Shown: positions 16,171 to 25,369 of the stretch, piece after piece
How the letters are laid out: each line of letters begins with the position of its first letter
How positions within the stretch are numbered: the first letter of the stretch is position 1
Assembly: GCA_003481775.1 (NCBI GenBank)
Contig: QULU01000001.1
Coordinates: 436 to 64,435, forward strand
From: Clostridiaceae bacterium OM02-2AC
Lineage (GTDB): Bacteria; Bacillota_I; Bacilli_A; Erysipelotrichales; Erysipelotrichaceae
Direction of reading: 5' to 3'
DNA length: 64,000 nt
The notes under the pieces: model-generated
Told to the model about the DNA's origin: nothing
The model's database searches: none
Seen by the model: the letters and a program-made list of their open reading frames with translations, nothing else
Translations under genes and position numbers: made by a program

Positions 16171-16832
16171 TGAAGCTGAGTACACGATTACATACGATTT
16201 TTGATATGGTACAGCCCTGTGGCGTTGCTGCGGATATCGGCTGTGATCATGGACTGCTTCCTATCGCTCTTATACAGGCGGGAAAATGTGCACATGTGTA
16301 TGCGTGCGATGTGCGAAAGGGACCGCTGTCACGGGCACAGGAAGCAATCAGACAGTACGGTCTGCAGAATTCTATCACCACAAAGCTGTGTGACGGTCTG
16401 CAGGGGCTAGAGGATGATGTGGAGGTTGTCGTAATTGCCGGTATGGGATATGACACCATTTGCAGTATTCTTATGAAAGGTGACAAGCAGCTGAAACATT
16501 ATAAGCAGATAATTCTGCAATGCAATACACATGTCGAAGATATGCGCCGCTGGCTGCATCAAAACGGTTTCACAATCGATGCGGAGCAGCTCGTAAAGGA
16601 TCATCACTATTATCAGATGCTTTCTATACATAAAGAGCCTTCTGCTATGCGGGAAGACCAGTATCTATTCGGCGTGTATCTGGATCAGCATCCATTGTTT
16701 AAAGAATATTGGACATATATTCTGGAAAAACAGAAAAAGATTGTGCAGCACACACAGCCGCATCATGATGGATATGCTGTTGCTGTTGAGAAAATCAAAA
16801 AAATTGAAAAAAAGCTGAAGGAGCTGGATTAA
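16170..16832 (+). CDS. trmK: tRNA (adenine(22)-N1)-methyltransferase TrmK
   Basis: SAM-dependent methyltransferase (220 aa) that methylates N1 of A22 in the tRNA D-arm of Firmicutes. The SAM motif I reads VAADIGCDHGLLPIALI (about 19-35), followed by ACDVRKGPLSRAQEAI. The GMGYDTICSIL motif near 92-102 is typical of TrmK/YqfN. It follows rpoD with a TAATG overlap, the usual place in this phylum. Its stop codon lies inside the terminator stem at 16818-16850. Confidence 0.93.
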   Translation: MKLSTRLHTIFDMVQPCGVAADIGCDHGLLPIALIQAGKCAHVYACDVRKGPLSRAQEAIRQYGLQNSITTKLCDGLQGLEDDVEVVVIAGMGYDTICSILMKGDKQLKHYKQIILQCNTHVEDMRRWLHQNGFTIDAEQLVKDHHYYQMLSIHKEPSAMREDQYLFGVYLDQHPLFKEYWTYILEKQKKIVQHTQPHHDGYAVAVEKIKKIEKKLKELD

Positions 16833-16850
16833 ACACCGGCTCCTTTTTAT
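16818..16850 (+). terminator. Terminator of the dnaG-rpoD-trmK operon
   Basis: AAGGAGC (16818-16824) pairs with GCTCCTT (16839-16845), followed by T-rich sequence. The 5' arm is inside the last trmK codons. Confidence 0.8.
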
Positions 16851-16966
16851 TTGTTGCAGGTGCTATCGGGGCAGTATGTAATACATGGCAATCAAAGCTG
16901 CTAGGAATAGGGATTGTTTGGATGCGGTGGTTTCTGATATAATATTTACTGGAAAGAAGTGAGTAT

Positions 16967-17479
16967 ATGGAACTTTGGGATCTGTATGACGCTCAACGGC
17001 AGCCGATGAATAAGCTGCAGATGCGGGGAAAACCAATACCGGAAGGCTGTTATCATATCGTTGTTTTCATTTGGACATTCACCTATGACGGCAAACTGCT
17101 GTTGACAAAGCGGGATGCCTGCAAGCCTGGCGGTTTGCTCTGGGAGGTTACAGGCGGCTCTGTATTGCATGGAGAAAGCTCGCAGGAGGGGGCAAAGCGG
17201 GAGCTGTATGAGGAGACCGGCATCTCCTGCAGAGTGGAACAGCTGCAAAAATTGCATAACAAGGTAAAGGGGCAGGGGATTTACGACCATTACCTGCTGC
17301 AGTATCCGGTAGAGCTGGACAAGCTGCAGCTGCAGGAAAAGGAGACCATCGATGCCATGCTGGTTGATCAATCCACATTCGAGGACATGATGCGGGTTCA
17401 TATTCTGACACATCCGCTGCAGCTTTGGTATCATGAGCTGAAGGATACGCTTGCAGTTTACTTTCAAAAAAACAGATAG
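16967..17479 (+). CDS. Nudix hydrolase
   Basis: Probable hydrolase of a nucleoside-diphosphate-linked metabolite (170 aa). The complete Nudix box, GX5EX7REUXEEXGU, is at residues 64-86 (GSVLHGE...RELYEETGI), with catalytic glutamates in REXXEE. The upstream stretch TKRDACKPGGLLWEVTGG resembles the IDI-like/NUDIX group acting on diverse substrates. The substrate cannot be told from sequence. A TATAAT-like -10 lies at about 16938-16944 upstream. It is monocistronic between the trmK terminator and the convergent terminator shared with ispH. Confidence 0.85.
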   Translation: MELWDLYDAQRQPMNKLQMRGKPIPEGCYHIVVFIWTFTYDGKLLLTKRDACKPGGLLWEVTGGSVLHGESSQEGAKRELYEETGISCRVEQLQKLHNKVKGQGIYDHYLLQYPVELDKLQLQEKETIDAMLVDQSTFEDMMRVHILTHPLQLWYHELKDTLAVYFQKNR

Positions 17480-17615
17480 CGGCTGGTATGAAGGGGTGTC
17501 CTTGTCTATGTGATGTATCGTGAATAATCAGATGATAGCATATGCGTACGGCAAAGTAAGACAGCATTATCATCAAACAACAGGAACCGGCGTTACGGTA
17601 GGAAACGCAAGCAGG

Positions 17616-17652
17616 AAAAAAAGGCAGACATCCGCAATCGTCTACCTTTTTT
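17616..17652. terminator. Bidirectional terminator between Nudix gene and ispH
   Basis: AAAAAAAGG.AGAC at 17616-17629 pairs with GTCTACCTTTTTT at 17640-17652, giving A/T tracts on both sides; it serves both convergent genes. Confidence 0.85.
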
Positions 17653-17682
17653 CGTGCTATTTACTTACTATCCAGTTCTGTT

Positions 17683-18594
17683 TTATGACAATATTTCAGA
17701 CAGTCTTATCTGCGGCTTACATTTCCCCGGCGCATAATCCTCCAGATAAGCGATAACCTGTGCTGTCAGATACGTTGGCGTACTAGCACCAGAGGTTACC
17801 GCCACACGCTTTGCATTGCATAGCTGCTCATCCTGAACATCCTTTACATCATCAATCAGATATACCTGATGAATACCCTGATCACGGGCAATCTGCGCGA
17901 GACGGTTGGAGTTGTTGGAATACCTGTCACCAACCACATATAATACATCGATTTGCTTATCCTTCAAATCGGCAACAGCCTGCTGGCGTATACGGGTTGC
18001 GTTACAGATTTCTTCACAAAATACAGCCTTCGGATACCGTTCACGAATTGCCTCAAACAGTGCTTCAATATCAAAAATGGACATGGTCGTCTGATTGGTG
18101 ACAAACACATGTGCCAAGGGAGGCAGAGCGTCCAGATCCTGTTGCGTACTGATCAGGTGCACCTTCTCACTAAGCGATAAAACGGCCTCTGCCTCTGGAT
18201 GACGCGGCTTTCCGATATACAGGACATCACAGCCGTTTTTCAGCTGCTCCATAACAATATCCTGTGTTTTGACCACATCCGGACAGCTCGCATCAACACA
18301 TTGAAGTCCCTTGCGAAGTGCCTTTTCCTTTACTGCCGGGGAGATACCGTGTGCGGTAAATATGACGATTCCTTCTTCAATTTCATCAAGCAGCTCCAGT
18401 CTGGTTTTATTTTTATCATCAACGGGATAAATATGCAATTCCTTCAGTGCCTGCATAACATAGGAATTATGCACGAGCATTCCCAGAACATAAATCGGGG
18501 TATCCGGATGCTCCTGTGCTGTTTTCTTCGCGATAAGAATGGCATTGATAACACCCTTGCAATATCCACGTGGTACGACCTTTATAACTTCCAT
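17683..18594 (-). CDS. ispH: 4-hydroxy-3-methylbut-2-enyl diphosphate reductase IspH
   Basis: Last enzyme of the MEP isoprenoid pathway, an Fe-S enzyme that makes IPP and DMAPP from HMBPP (303 aa). Conserved features: PRGYCKGVINAI with the first cluster Cys (residue 11), the FTAHGISPAV motif, the Cys in DASCPDV, and EEICNATRIRQQA with the third Cys region. TNQTTMS and GDRYSNNSNRL are typical. I start at the ATG at 18594 (GAGGTG 7 nt upstream on the minus strand); the frame extends upstream without support. A minus-strand TATAAT at 18619-18614 is its likely -10. ispG of the same pathway lies at 21849-22913. Confidence 0.95.
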   Translation of the reverse strand: MEVIKVVPRGYCKGVINAILIAKKTAQEHPDTPIYVLGMLVHNSYVMQALKELHIYPVDDKNKTRLELLDEIEEGIVIFTAHGISPAVKEKALRKGLQCVDASCPDVVKTQDIVMEQLKNGCDVLYIGKPRHPEAEAVLSLSEKVHLISTQQDLDALPPLAHVFVTNQTTMSIFDIEALFEAIRERYPKAVFCEEICNATRIRQQAVADLKDKQIDVLYVVGDRYSNNSNRLAQIARDQGIHQVYLIDDVKDVQDEQLCNAKRVAVTSGASTPTYLTAQVIAYLEDYAPGKCKPQIRLSEILS

Positions 18595-18732
18595 GTACTT
18601 CACCTCAGATATCATTATACAGGAAAAGCCCGGTACATGCATAGAATTTTGCCGCAGAATATGCCATAATAAGCGTATACGATACACTAGGTAACAGAAA
18701 AAGAGCGCACGTGTTACAGAAAAAAGAAATTG

Positions 18733-18761
18733 TTTTACAACTTTCAGATTTCCTGTATAAT
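18733..18761 (+). promoter_or_regulatory. Promoter of the DEAD-box helicase gene
   Basis: -35 TTTTAC/TTTACA at 18733-18739, 16-17 bp, -10 TATAAT at 18756-18761. The mRNA starts about 25 nt before the ATG at 18795. Confidence 0.7.
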
Positions 18762-18794
18762 AAAGAAGCTGCTTATTTGTATAAGGAGGTATTT

Positions 18795-20153
18795 ATGAGC
18801 AAATATACGGATTACAACTTTCGTGAGGCCACGAAAACATTTATAAACCTGGAAGGCTTCAAAGAGCCTACACCGATCCAGCAGGCGGTGATCCCGCTGG
18901 CATGCAAGGGAAGAAACATCATTGGTATTTCCGATACCGGTACCGGAAAAACACATTCCTTTCTGATTCCGATTATGGAGAGGGTGGACAGCAGTCAGTC
19001 TGTGATTCAGGCAGTTATCACGGCGCCGACCAGAGAGCTTGCCTTACAGATTTATAACCGCTGTGAAAAGATGAGTGAAGCAGACCCTAAGCTTCGCATC
19101 CGTCTGATTACCGGCGGAATGGAAAAATCCAGAATGAACGAACAGCTGAAGGTACAGCCGCATATTGTTGTAGGAACACCAGGGCGTATCAAGGACCTGT
19201 TTTTACAGGAACAGACCCTGCGTGTGGATACCGCTGATATCATGGTTGTCGATGAAGCGGATATGACACTGGAGTTTGGTTTTCTGGAGGATGTGGATGC
19301 GATTGCCGGAAAAATGAAAAAGAATTTACAAATGATGAGCTTTTCTGCGACGATTCCGGTTGCATTACAGCAGTTTTTAAAGAAATATATGGATAATCCA
19401 AGTACGGTGCATATTCAGGAGCAGAGCGATTTTCATCCGAAAATCGAGCACGTGCTGATACCGTGTCAGGAAAAGAGCTATGAAGAAAAGCTGATGGAGC
19501 TGTTAGCGACCTTTACACCCTATGTATGTCTGATTTTCGCAAACACGAGAACGCAGGCCGCAAGTGTTGCCGGCATGATGCGGGATGCCGGGTACGGTAT
19601 TATCGAGCTGCACGGGGATTTGACACCGCGAGAGCGTACAAAGGCGATGAAGGATTTGGTAAATATACAGAAATCCTATGTGGTAGCGACGGATATCGCT
19701 GCGCGCGGTATTGATATTGAAGGAATTTCCCATGTCGTTTCTCTGGGCTTTCCAAAGGAGCTGGATTACTATATTCATCGAAGCGGACGTACCGGTCGTG
19801 CCGGTCGGGATGGTATTTGCTATGCTTTATATAAAAAGCAGGATGATGCCATGATTCGCTCTCTGGAGGTTAAGGGAATCGGCTTTAAGCATCGCAACCT
19901 GAAAAACGGTACCTGGAGTGAGCTGGAGCCGCTGCATCGCAAAAAGGTCAAAAAGGATGATCCGCTGGAAAAGGAAATTTCTAAAATCGTTTCCAAAAAG
20001 AAGAAAAAGGTGAAGCCGGGCTATAAGGTGAAACGGAAACAGGAAGTAGAAAAGCTGAAGCGTAAGGCACGCCGTCAGATGATTCAGGAGGATATCCAGC
20101 GACAGAAAAAGGAACGCGCAAAGCAAAAGGTCATGGAGAAACGGGGTGGGTAG
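18795..20153 (+). CDS. DEAD-box ATP-dependent RNA helicase
   Basis: RNA helicase (452 aa) probably acting in ribosome assembly or mRNA turnover. Motifs in order: Q-motif near PTPIQQ (26-30), Walker A SDTGTGKT (46-53), PTRELA, GTPGR, VDEADM (DEAD box), SFSAT, and motif [13 protein letters not shown]. After the helicase core the last 60-70 residues are strongly basic with repeated K-rich segments, a likely RNA-binding tail as in CshA/DbpA relatives. Start ATG 18795 is 5 nt after AAGGAGG; the frame upstream to 18711 is untranslated promoter DNA. The stop is 2 nt before nfo, so both are probably cotranscribed. Confidence 0.93.
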   Translation: MSKYTDYNFREATKTFINLEGFKEPTPIQQAVIPLACKGRNIIGISDTGTGKTHSFLIPIMERVDSSQSVIQAVITAPTRELALQIYNRCEKMSEADPKLRIRLITGGMEKSRMNEQLKVQPHIVVGTPGRIKDLFLQEQTLRVDTADIMVVDEADMTLEFGFLEDVDAIAGKMKKNLQMMSFSATIPVALQQFLKKYMDNPSTVHIQEQSDFHPKIEHVLIPCQEKSYEEKLMELLATFTPYVCLIFANTRTQAASVAGMMRDAGYGIIELHGDLTPRERTKAMKDLVNIQKSYVVATDIAARGIDIEGISHVVSLGFPKELDYYIHRSGRTGRAGRDGICYALYKKQDDAMIRSLEVKGIGFKHRNLKNGTWSELEPLHRKKVKKDDPLEKEISKIVSKKKKKVKPGYKVKRKQEVEKLKRKARRQMIQEDIQRQKKERAKQKVMEKRGG

Positions 20154-20155
20154 GA

Positions 20156-21037
20156 ATGAAGCTAGGCTGTCATGTCTCCATGTCTGCGCCGGACTATGTG
20201 CTGGGATCGGTAAAAGAGGCGATCAGTTATGGCGCCAATGCGTTTATGCTATATACCGGTGCACCGCAGAATACACGACGCAAAGCAATGCAGGAACTGA
20301 AAATAGAGGAAGCGCACAGACTGATGAAGGAGCATGGTATTGACGAAAGCAGTATGATAGTGCATGCTCCCTATATCATCAACCTGGCAAATTGTATCCG
20401 TGAGGAAACCTTTGCGCTGGGCGTGGAGTTTTTACAAAAGGAAATAGCGCGCGTACAGGCGCTGCATGCAACGGTTCTGGTGCTGCATCCCGGAAGTCAT
20501 GTAAAGGCCGGAGAAGAAGAAGGTCTCAAGAAGATCGTTGAGGGATTGAATCTGGCAATGCAGGATGTACAGGATGTTCAGATTTCCATTGAAACGATGG
20601 CTGGCAAGGGCAGTGAAATCGGTTATAGCTTTGCGCATATCCGTTATCTGATGGATCATGCAAAATACGGTGATCGTCTGCGCGTCTGTCTGGATACCTG
20701 TCATATTCATGATGCTGGCTATGATCTGTCCGACTTTGATAAAGTGCTGGATGAATTTGACGCTGTCATCGGTCTGGAACGTCTGGCCTGTATGCATATC
20801 AATGATTCCAAAAATGTACAGGGAGCTCGTAAGGACCGGCATGCGAATATCGGCTTTGGCGAAATCGGTTTTGAAAAGCTGAATGCCATTGTACATAATG
20901 AACGTGTAAAGGATGTTGTAAAGATTTTGGAAACACCATATGTCGAGGATCATCCGCCATATCGTCAAGAAATCGCCATGCTGAGAAGCGGTGTGTTTGA
21001 TGAACAGATTATGGAGAAAATCAAAGCGGGCATCTGA
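20156..21037 (+). CDS. nfo: Endonuclease IV (AP endonuclease)
   Basis: Zinc-dependent AP endonuclease of base-excision repair, cutting 5' to abasic sites (293 aa). Family signatures: [13 protein letters not shown] at the N-terminus, [27 protein letters not shown] (metal-binding Glu), [15 protein letters not shown], and the C-terminal HINDSKN...[12 protein letters not shown]. The barrel His, Glu and Asp ligands are all present. It follows the helicase by 2 nt and a GNAT gene by 1 nt on the other side. Confidence 0.96.
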   Translation: MKLGCHVSMSAPDYVLGSVKEAISYGANAFMLYTGAPQNTRRKAMQELKIEEAHRLMKEHGIDESSMIVHAPYIINLANCIREETFALGVEFLQKEIARVQALHATVLVLHPGSHVKAGEEEGLKKIVEGLNLAMQDVQDVQISIETMAGKGSEIGYSFAHIRYLMDHAKYGDRLRVCLDTCHIHDAGYDLSDFDKVLDEFDAVIGLERLACMHINDSKNVQGARKDRHANIGFGEIGFEKLNAIVHNERVKDVVKILETPYVEDHPPYRQEIAMLRSGVFDEQIMEKIKAGI

Positions 21038-21038
21038 T

Positions 21039-21569
21039 ATGGAAATATGTGAATTGGATATTGCCGCATATCGTGGAAAAGCCTTAAAGGTTCGATACAC
21101 GACATCGTATGTTTATGAAGCAGTTGTCAATCAGAACGCAGCATGCTTTGGCGTAATGTTTCAGCGCACGGCTTTACCAAAGCCGTTGTCCTGCGGCTTT
21201 GATGATATATGGGGCAGTGAATGGCTAACTAAGCCGGAGCTGTATGGCGAATGTGTGGATGGACAGATTGTCGGGCTGTTGGAAATCTGCATGGAGGATT
21301 GGTCGCAGAGACTGCGCATTTCCAACTTGTTTGTAGAGCCCGCCGATCGGGGAAGAGGCTGTGCTACCCGTTTGCTGGAGCATGCCATACAAGTAGCAAG
21401 ACAGCGCGACATCCGCTGCGTTCTGTTGGAAACGCAGTCCTGTAATGATCCTGCAATACAATGCTATCTGCGCAGCGGCTTTGTGTTTCTGGGCTGTGAT
21501 TTGAGTGTTGGGAGCAATCAGGATATACAAAGAAAAAATGTCCGTATAGAAATGGGCTATTATCTGTAA
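21039..21569 (+). CDS. GNAT family N-acetyltransferase
   Basis: GCN5-related acetyltransferase (176 aa) of unknown substrate. The acetyl-CoA binding loop is RGRGCATRLLEHAIQVARQR near 107-126 (R/Q-x-x-G-x-G/A pattern), and the C-terminal YLRSGFVFLG matches the aromatic-x3-GF motif. It starts one nt after the nfo stop at ATG 21039, without room for much of a ribosome site of its own, so translation is probably coupled to nfo. The 279-bp gap after it holds only a terminator. Confidence 0.85.
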   Translation: MEICELDIAAYRGKALKVRYTTSYVYEAVVNQNAACFGVMFQRTALPKPLSCGFDDIWGSEWLTKPELYGECVDGQIVGLLEICMEDWSQRLRISNLFVEPADRGRGCATRLLEHAIQVARQRDIRCVLLETQSCNDPAIQCYLRSGFVFLGCDLSVGSNQDIQRKNVRIEMGYYL

Positions 21570-21745
21570 TTGATTGATTGTTAAAGCATGGAATGGAAGC
21601 AGAACAAAAGTAAACAGCAAGGGCAGTACATCCTTTTCAACACACTTTAAGGCTTCCTGCTTTTCAAATACAAATATCTATAAAAGGAATTTTCTTTATA
21701 TGAAAAGAAAAGAAACTGGGGCATTGTCTGTTATGGATGACATAA

Positions 21746-21795
21746 AAAAGAATTCAGAAGTTACCGGTTATGATTGGTAACCCTGAATTCTTTTA
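21746..21795. terminator. Long bidirectional terminator between GNAT gene and ispG
   Basis: AAAAGAATTCAG at 21746-21756 pairs with CTGAATTCTTTT at 21783-21794; GTTACC/GGTAAC extends the stem inward. A- and T-tracts flank both sides, suiting the convergent genes. The rest of 21570-21848 shows no gene. Confidence 0.85.
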
Positions 21796-21848
21796 CTTTC
21801 TCTACAAGGTCCGATGGATAATGCCATGCATTGCGTCTAAAAATCTCA

Positions 21849-22913
21849 TCAGCTGTGTTCTTTTTCAAACGCTAAAATTTCTTCCTTCAGCCGTGCTACC
21901 ATCTGTTCCTGCGGCAGCTTTTCAATAATCTCTCCCTTTTTGATGAGCAAGCCCTCGTTGCGGCCGCCGGCAATCGCGATATCCGCATGCTTCGCTTCTC
22001 CGGGTCCATTTACTGCACAGCCCATAATCGCCACATTTACATCACAGTTTATGGTCTGCAGGAAGGCTTCCATTTCATTTACAACCGGCTGCATATCCCA
22101 TGCTGTTCTGCCGCAGGTCGGGCAGGCAATCAAATTCGGCGTGTTTTTCAATAAACCACAGCATTTCAACAGCTGCTTGACGATCGTTATTTCATTCACC
22201 GGATCCCCATTCACACTGATGCGAATCGTATCACCGATGCCCTCATTTAATAATGTTCCCAGTGCCATGCTGCTTTTGATTGCACTGCCGATGAAGGTAC
22301 CCGCCTCCGTTACGCCAAGATGCAGCGGATAGGGGAAGGCAGTGGATGCCATGCGATAGGCATCGATACAAAGCAGTGGATCACTGGATTTAAAAGACAG
22401 GCAGATGTCATGGAAGTCCAGCTCCTCTAAAATCTGCACATGGCGCTGTGCGCTTTCCATCATGCCCTCAGCGGTAGGTCTGCCATACTTTTCATGAATA
22501 TCCTTTTCCAGAGAACCGCTGTTAATGCCAATGCGAATCGGTATATGGTGTTCCTTGCATACCGCCACGACAGCTTTCACATTTTCTTTACTGCCGATAT
22601 TTCCCGGATTCAGACGTATCTTATCAATACCGGCCTTTACCGCAGCGATGGCCAGTCGATAGTCATAATGGATATCCGCAACAAGCGGGATATGTGTACG
22701 CTTTCTGATTTCTGTGATGGCAGCTGCATCCGCTTCATCAATGATAGCCATGCGCACCAGCTCACAGCCAACCTGTTCCAGCTGTAAAATCTGTGCCACG
22801 GTGGCTTCTATGTCACTTGTTCTTGTATTGCACATGGACTGAATAAGGACTTTATTCTGTCCGCCGATTGTTATATTACGTACCTGAATGCTTCTTGTTT
22901 CCGTTCTTTTCAT
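21849..22913 (-). CDS. ispG: 4-hydroxy-3-methylbut-2-en-1-yl diphosphate synthase IspG
   Basis: Penultimate MEP-pathway enzyme, converting MEcPP to HMBPP with a [4Fe-4S] cluster (354 aa). It opens with RSIQVRNITIGGQNKVLIQSM, has the TIM-barrel segment RLNPGNIGS, and its cluster ligands are in LIACPTCGRTAWDM and IMGCAVNGPGEA. The length fits the short bacterial type without the plant insertion. Start ATG 22913 follows GAGGTG on the minus strand. With ispH (17683-18594) the window holds the two Fe-S steps of the pathway. Confidence 0.96.
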   Translation of the reverse strand: MKRTETRSIQVRNITIGGQNKVLIQSMCNTRTSDIEATVAQILQLEQVGCELVRMAIIDEADAAAITEIRKRTHIPLVADIHYDYRLAIAAVKAGIDKIRLNPGNIGSKENVKAVVAVCKEHHIPIRIGINSGSLEKDIHEKYGRPTAEGMMESAQRHVQILEELDFHDICLSFKSSDPLLCIDAYRMASTAFPYPLHLGVTEAGTFIGSAIKSSMALGTLLNEGIGDTIRISVNGDPVNEITIVKQLLKCCGLLKNTPNLIACPTCGRTAWDMQPVVNEMEAFLQTINCDVNVAIMGCAVNGPGEAKHADIAIAGGRNEGLLIKKGEIIEKLPQEQMVARLKEEILAFEKEHS

Positions 22914-22934
22914 GTCGTTTCACCTCATGCCTTC

Positions 22935-22964
22935 ATTATAGCAGAAGTCGCTTGCGAAAAGCAA
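22935..22964 (-). promoter_or_regulatory. Promoter of ispG
   Basis: Minus strand: TTGCTT (22964-22959), 18-bp spacer, TATAAT (22940-22935), about 20 nt before the start codon. Confidence 0.65.
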
Positions 22965-23055
22965 TCCACTGCCCCATTACGAAAATCTTACAAATTTTCA
23001 AATGTATGGAATCACTATTTTGTTTATGGTATACTAATGGGCAGGAGGTGTGCGC

Positions 23056-25128
23056 ATGATACGAAACCCTTTTCGAGATCTTGATCAAAAAAAATTAAGC
23101 AGAAGCTCTGATGTTCTGAAGACGCAGAACGATTATTTTAAAATCGTAAACAGGCGCATCTTTATTTTCGGTATTATCATTTGTCTGATTTTTGCCGTTG
23201 TTTCTGTACGGCTGGTCTTCCTGCAGATAAGAAATCAGGAGGACTATGCAGCGAAGCTGGAAAATTACTCATCGCAAAAGCAGACGGACAGTACGGCGCG
23301 CGGGGAGATGGTGGATCGAAACGGAAAGGTCATTGCAAAGACCGTTTCCTCACATAATATTGTCTACTTTCCTCCAAAGGATACAACAAGCGAGGAGCAG
23401 TGGAAGCTGGCTCAGACCTTTGCCAAGGATTTTAAGGTGGATCACAAGGGTATGACAAATTCGGATTATCAGGATTTGTATATGTTTTTACATAAGGATG
23501 AAAAAGGAAATAAGGACTCCGGTCAGAATCTGTTGTCTGAACAGGAGAAGAAAACACTGACAGCAGAGGAGCAGGAAAAGAAAATCAGAAGCCGGATCAC
23601 GATGAAAATGGTGGATGAGCTGGCGGATGATGATACGAAGGATGCATTTTCTGTATATCTGTCTATGCGCAAGCTGCCCAACAATCAGAATAAGGTGATT
23701 CTGGAGGATGTGGACAGTGATAGTGTCGCAAAGCTGATGGAAAACAAAGATAAATACCGGGGCTTTGATGTTAATCTCGGCTCCTGGAAGCGGGAATATC
23801 CATATAAGGATACGCTACGTGATGTGCTGGGAAGTATTACGACCTCTAAGCAGGGTGTACCCTCCGAGCTTCGCTCCTATTATGAAGCGATGGGGTATTC
23901 GCTGACGGATCGTGTCGGGCAAAGCGGTCTGGAAAAGCAGTATGAAGATTTACTGAGCGGTACACCGAGAGTCAGTGAGATATCGTATGATTCCGATGGT
24001 ACAGCCATTATGAATGAGACAAGTAGTGGCAAGAACGGTTATGATTTGCATCTTACCATCGATGTGGAGCTACAGAAAAAGGTTGATGACATTCTGGAGG
24101 ATACATTAAAGAAATATGCAGGTACAGCCGGTCGTGAAAAATTCAAAAAAGCGATTGTTGTCCTCATGAATCCACAGACCGGTGAGATTTATGCGATGAG
24201 CGGTAAATATCTGGATGAGGATGGGAAAATACAGAATTATTCGAGTGGAGCGTATTTGGATGCCTTTGCGTCCGGTTCCGTTGTGAAGGGTGCTACGGTG
24301 TATATGATGCTGGATCAGGGAATTCAGACGCGCTATAGTACCGAGCAGGATGAGCAAATGAAAATAGCGGGAACACCATTTAAGCGATCGTTCAACACAT
24401 ATGGTACTGTGAATTCTATTCGAGCACTAGCGGTATCTAGTAACGTTTATATGTTTAAGTCTGTTATAAAATTAGCTGGTGGTAATTATGTATATAATCA
24501 GCCGTTGGGCATCACAAATGAGATGGCGCAGGAAACCTTCAAGCTAATGCGGAATTATTATTCCATGTTTGGTCTTGGTACAAAAACAGGACTGGATGTC
24601 CCAAATGAAGCACAAGGCTTTACAGGGAATACTATGAATCCTGGATTATTACTAGATTATTCCATCGGGCAGTATGATAACTATACGCCGATTCAGCTTG
24701 TGCAGTATGCGGCAACCATCGCCAATGGCGGTAAAAAGGTACAGCCGAAGCTGGTTAATACGGCAACAGAAGTAAATACAGATTATACAGTATACGAAAA
24801 TAAAACGCAGGTGTTGTCAGCATTACCGGGAAGCAAGGAGGATTTGGAAACAATCCAGATGGGCTTTCGCGAGGTGGTTGCAGGAGAGCATGCAATCGAT
24901 CCTATCAAGTCATTGGATGTACAGGTAGCTGCAAAAACCGGTACTGCCGAGGTAGGAAATTATACCAATGCTTCTCTTGTCGGCTATGCGCCATATGATA
25001 AGGAAGCCAAGGTGGCATTTGCCTGTTCCGTACCGGAATCTGCAACAAATGATCAAAGCGTTGCCGGAAACCTGTGCGCCTACAATATCATGCCGGAAGT
25101 TTTAAAAGAGTTTTTCAAAAAGTATTAG
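23056..25128 (+). CDS. Class B penicillin-binding protein (PBP2-type transpeptidase)
   Basis: Peptidoglycan DD-transpeptidase (690 aa) with one N-terminal membrane helix (about 33-57) and the dimerisation/linker motif RGEMVDRNGKVIA. Transpeptidase motifs: S408-V-V-K411, S461-S-N463 and K627-T-G629. No transglycosylase or PASTA domain is seen, so it is a class B enzyme, probably partnering a RodA/FtsW polymerase in elongation or division. ATG 23056 is preferred to GTG 23050, which overlaps the AGGAGGTG ribosome site. An extended -10 (TGGTATACT, ending 23035) lies upstream. Codons for roughly residues 440-535 are AT-richer and avoid CTG, unlike the rest of the gene (see findings). rpmG follows. 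Confidence 0.9.
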   Translation: MIRNPFRDLDQKKLSRSSDVLKTQNDYFKIVNRRIFIFGIIICLIFAVVSVRLVFLQIRNQEDYAAKLENYSSQKQTDSTARGEMVDRNGKVIAKTVSSHNIVYFPPKDTTSEEQWKLAQTFAKDFKVDHKGMTNSDYQDLYMFLHKDEKGNKDSGQNLLSEQEKKTLTAEEQEKKIRSRITMKMVDELADDDTKDAFSVYLSMRKLPNNQNKVILEDVDSDSVAKLMENKDKYRGFDVNLGSWKREYPYKDTLRDVLGSITTSKQGVPSELRSYYEAMGYSLTDRVGQSGLEKQYEDLLSGTPRVSEISYDSDGTAIMNETSSGKNGYDLHLTIDVELQKKVDDILEDTLKKYAGTAGREKFKKAIVVLMNPQTGEIYAMSGKYLDEDGKIQNYSSGAYLDAFASGSVVKGATVYMMLDQGIQTRYSTEQDEQMKIAGTPFKRSFNTYGTVNSIRALAVSSNVYMFKSVIKLAGGNYVYNQPLGITNEMAQETFKLMRNYYSMFGLGTKTGLDVPNEAQGFTGNTMNPGLLLDYSIGQYDNYTPIQLVQYAATIANGGKKVQPKLVNTATEVNTDYTVYENKTQVLSALPGSKEDLETIQMGFREVVAGEHAIDPIKSLDVQVAAKTGTAEVGNYTNASLVGYAPYDKEAKVAFACSVPESATNDQSVAGNLCAYNIMPEVLKEFFKKY

Positions 25129-25181
25129 CTTTTTTGTAAAGAGTATGATATAATTTTCAAGCAAGTACGAGGAGGGACAAC

Positions 25182-25331
25182 ATGAGAGATAGAATCACGT
25201 TCAAATGTTCAGAATGTGGCGAAGAAAACTACATCGGGACACGTAATAAACGTAAAAATCCAGAACGTATGCAAATTCAGAAATATTGCCCACGTTGTAA
25301 CAAGAAAACTTTACATAAGGAGAAAAAATAA
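25182..25331 (+). CDS. rpmG: 50S ribosomal protein L33
   Basis: 49-residue ribosomal protein L33 of the zinc-binding (C+) type: CSEC at residues 9-12 and CPRC near 36-39 form the zinc ribbon, with [15 protein letters not shown] typical of the family. GGAGGG precedes ATG 25182. An extended -10 promoter (TGATATAAT ending at 25154) gives it its own transcript behind the PBP gene, an order also seen in Bacillus. A zinc-requiring L33 implies a possible zinc-free paralog elsewhere. Confidence 0.95.
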   Translation: MRDRITFKCSECGEENYIGTRNKRKNPERMQIQKYCPRCNKKTLHKEKK

Positions 25332-25355
25332 GAAGGGCCGACTACGGTCTTTTTT
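25332..25355 (+). terminator. Terminator after rpmG
   Basis: AAGGGCCG (25333-25340) pairs with CGGTCTTT (25345-25352) around ACTA, followed by T residues; it starts right after the rpmG stop. Confidence 0.7.
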
Positions 25356-25369
25356 ATTCGGTGGCTGAC

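Noticed and set aside
21574..21780. 68-codon frame before ispG
   Set aside because: Runs into the terminator hairpin at 21746-21795 and has no protein-like pattern.
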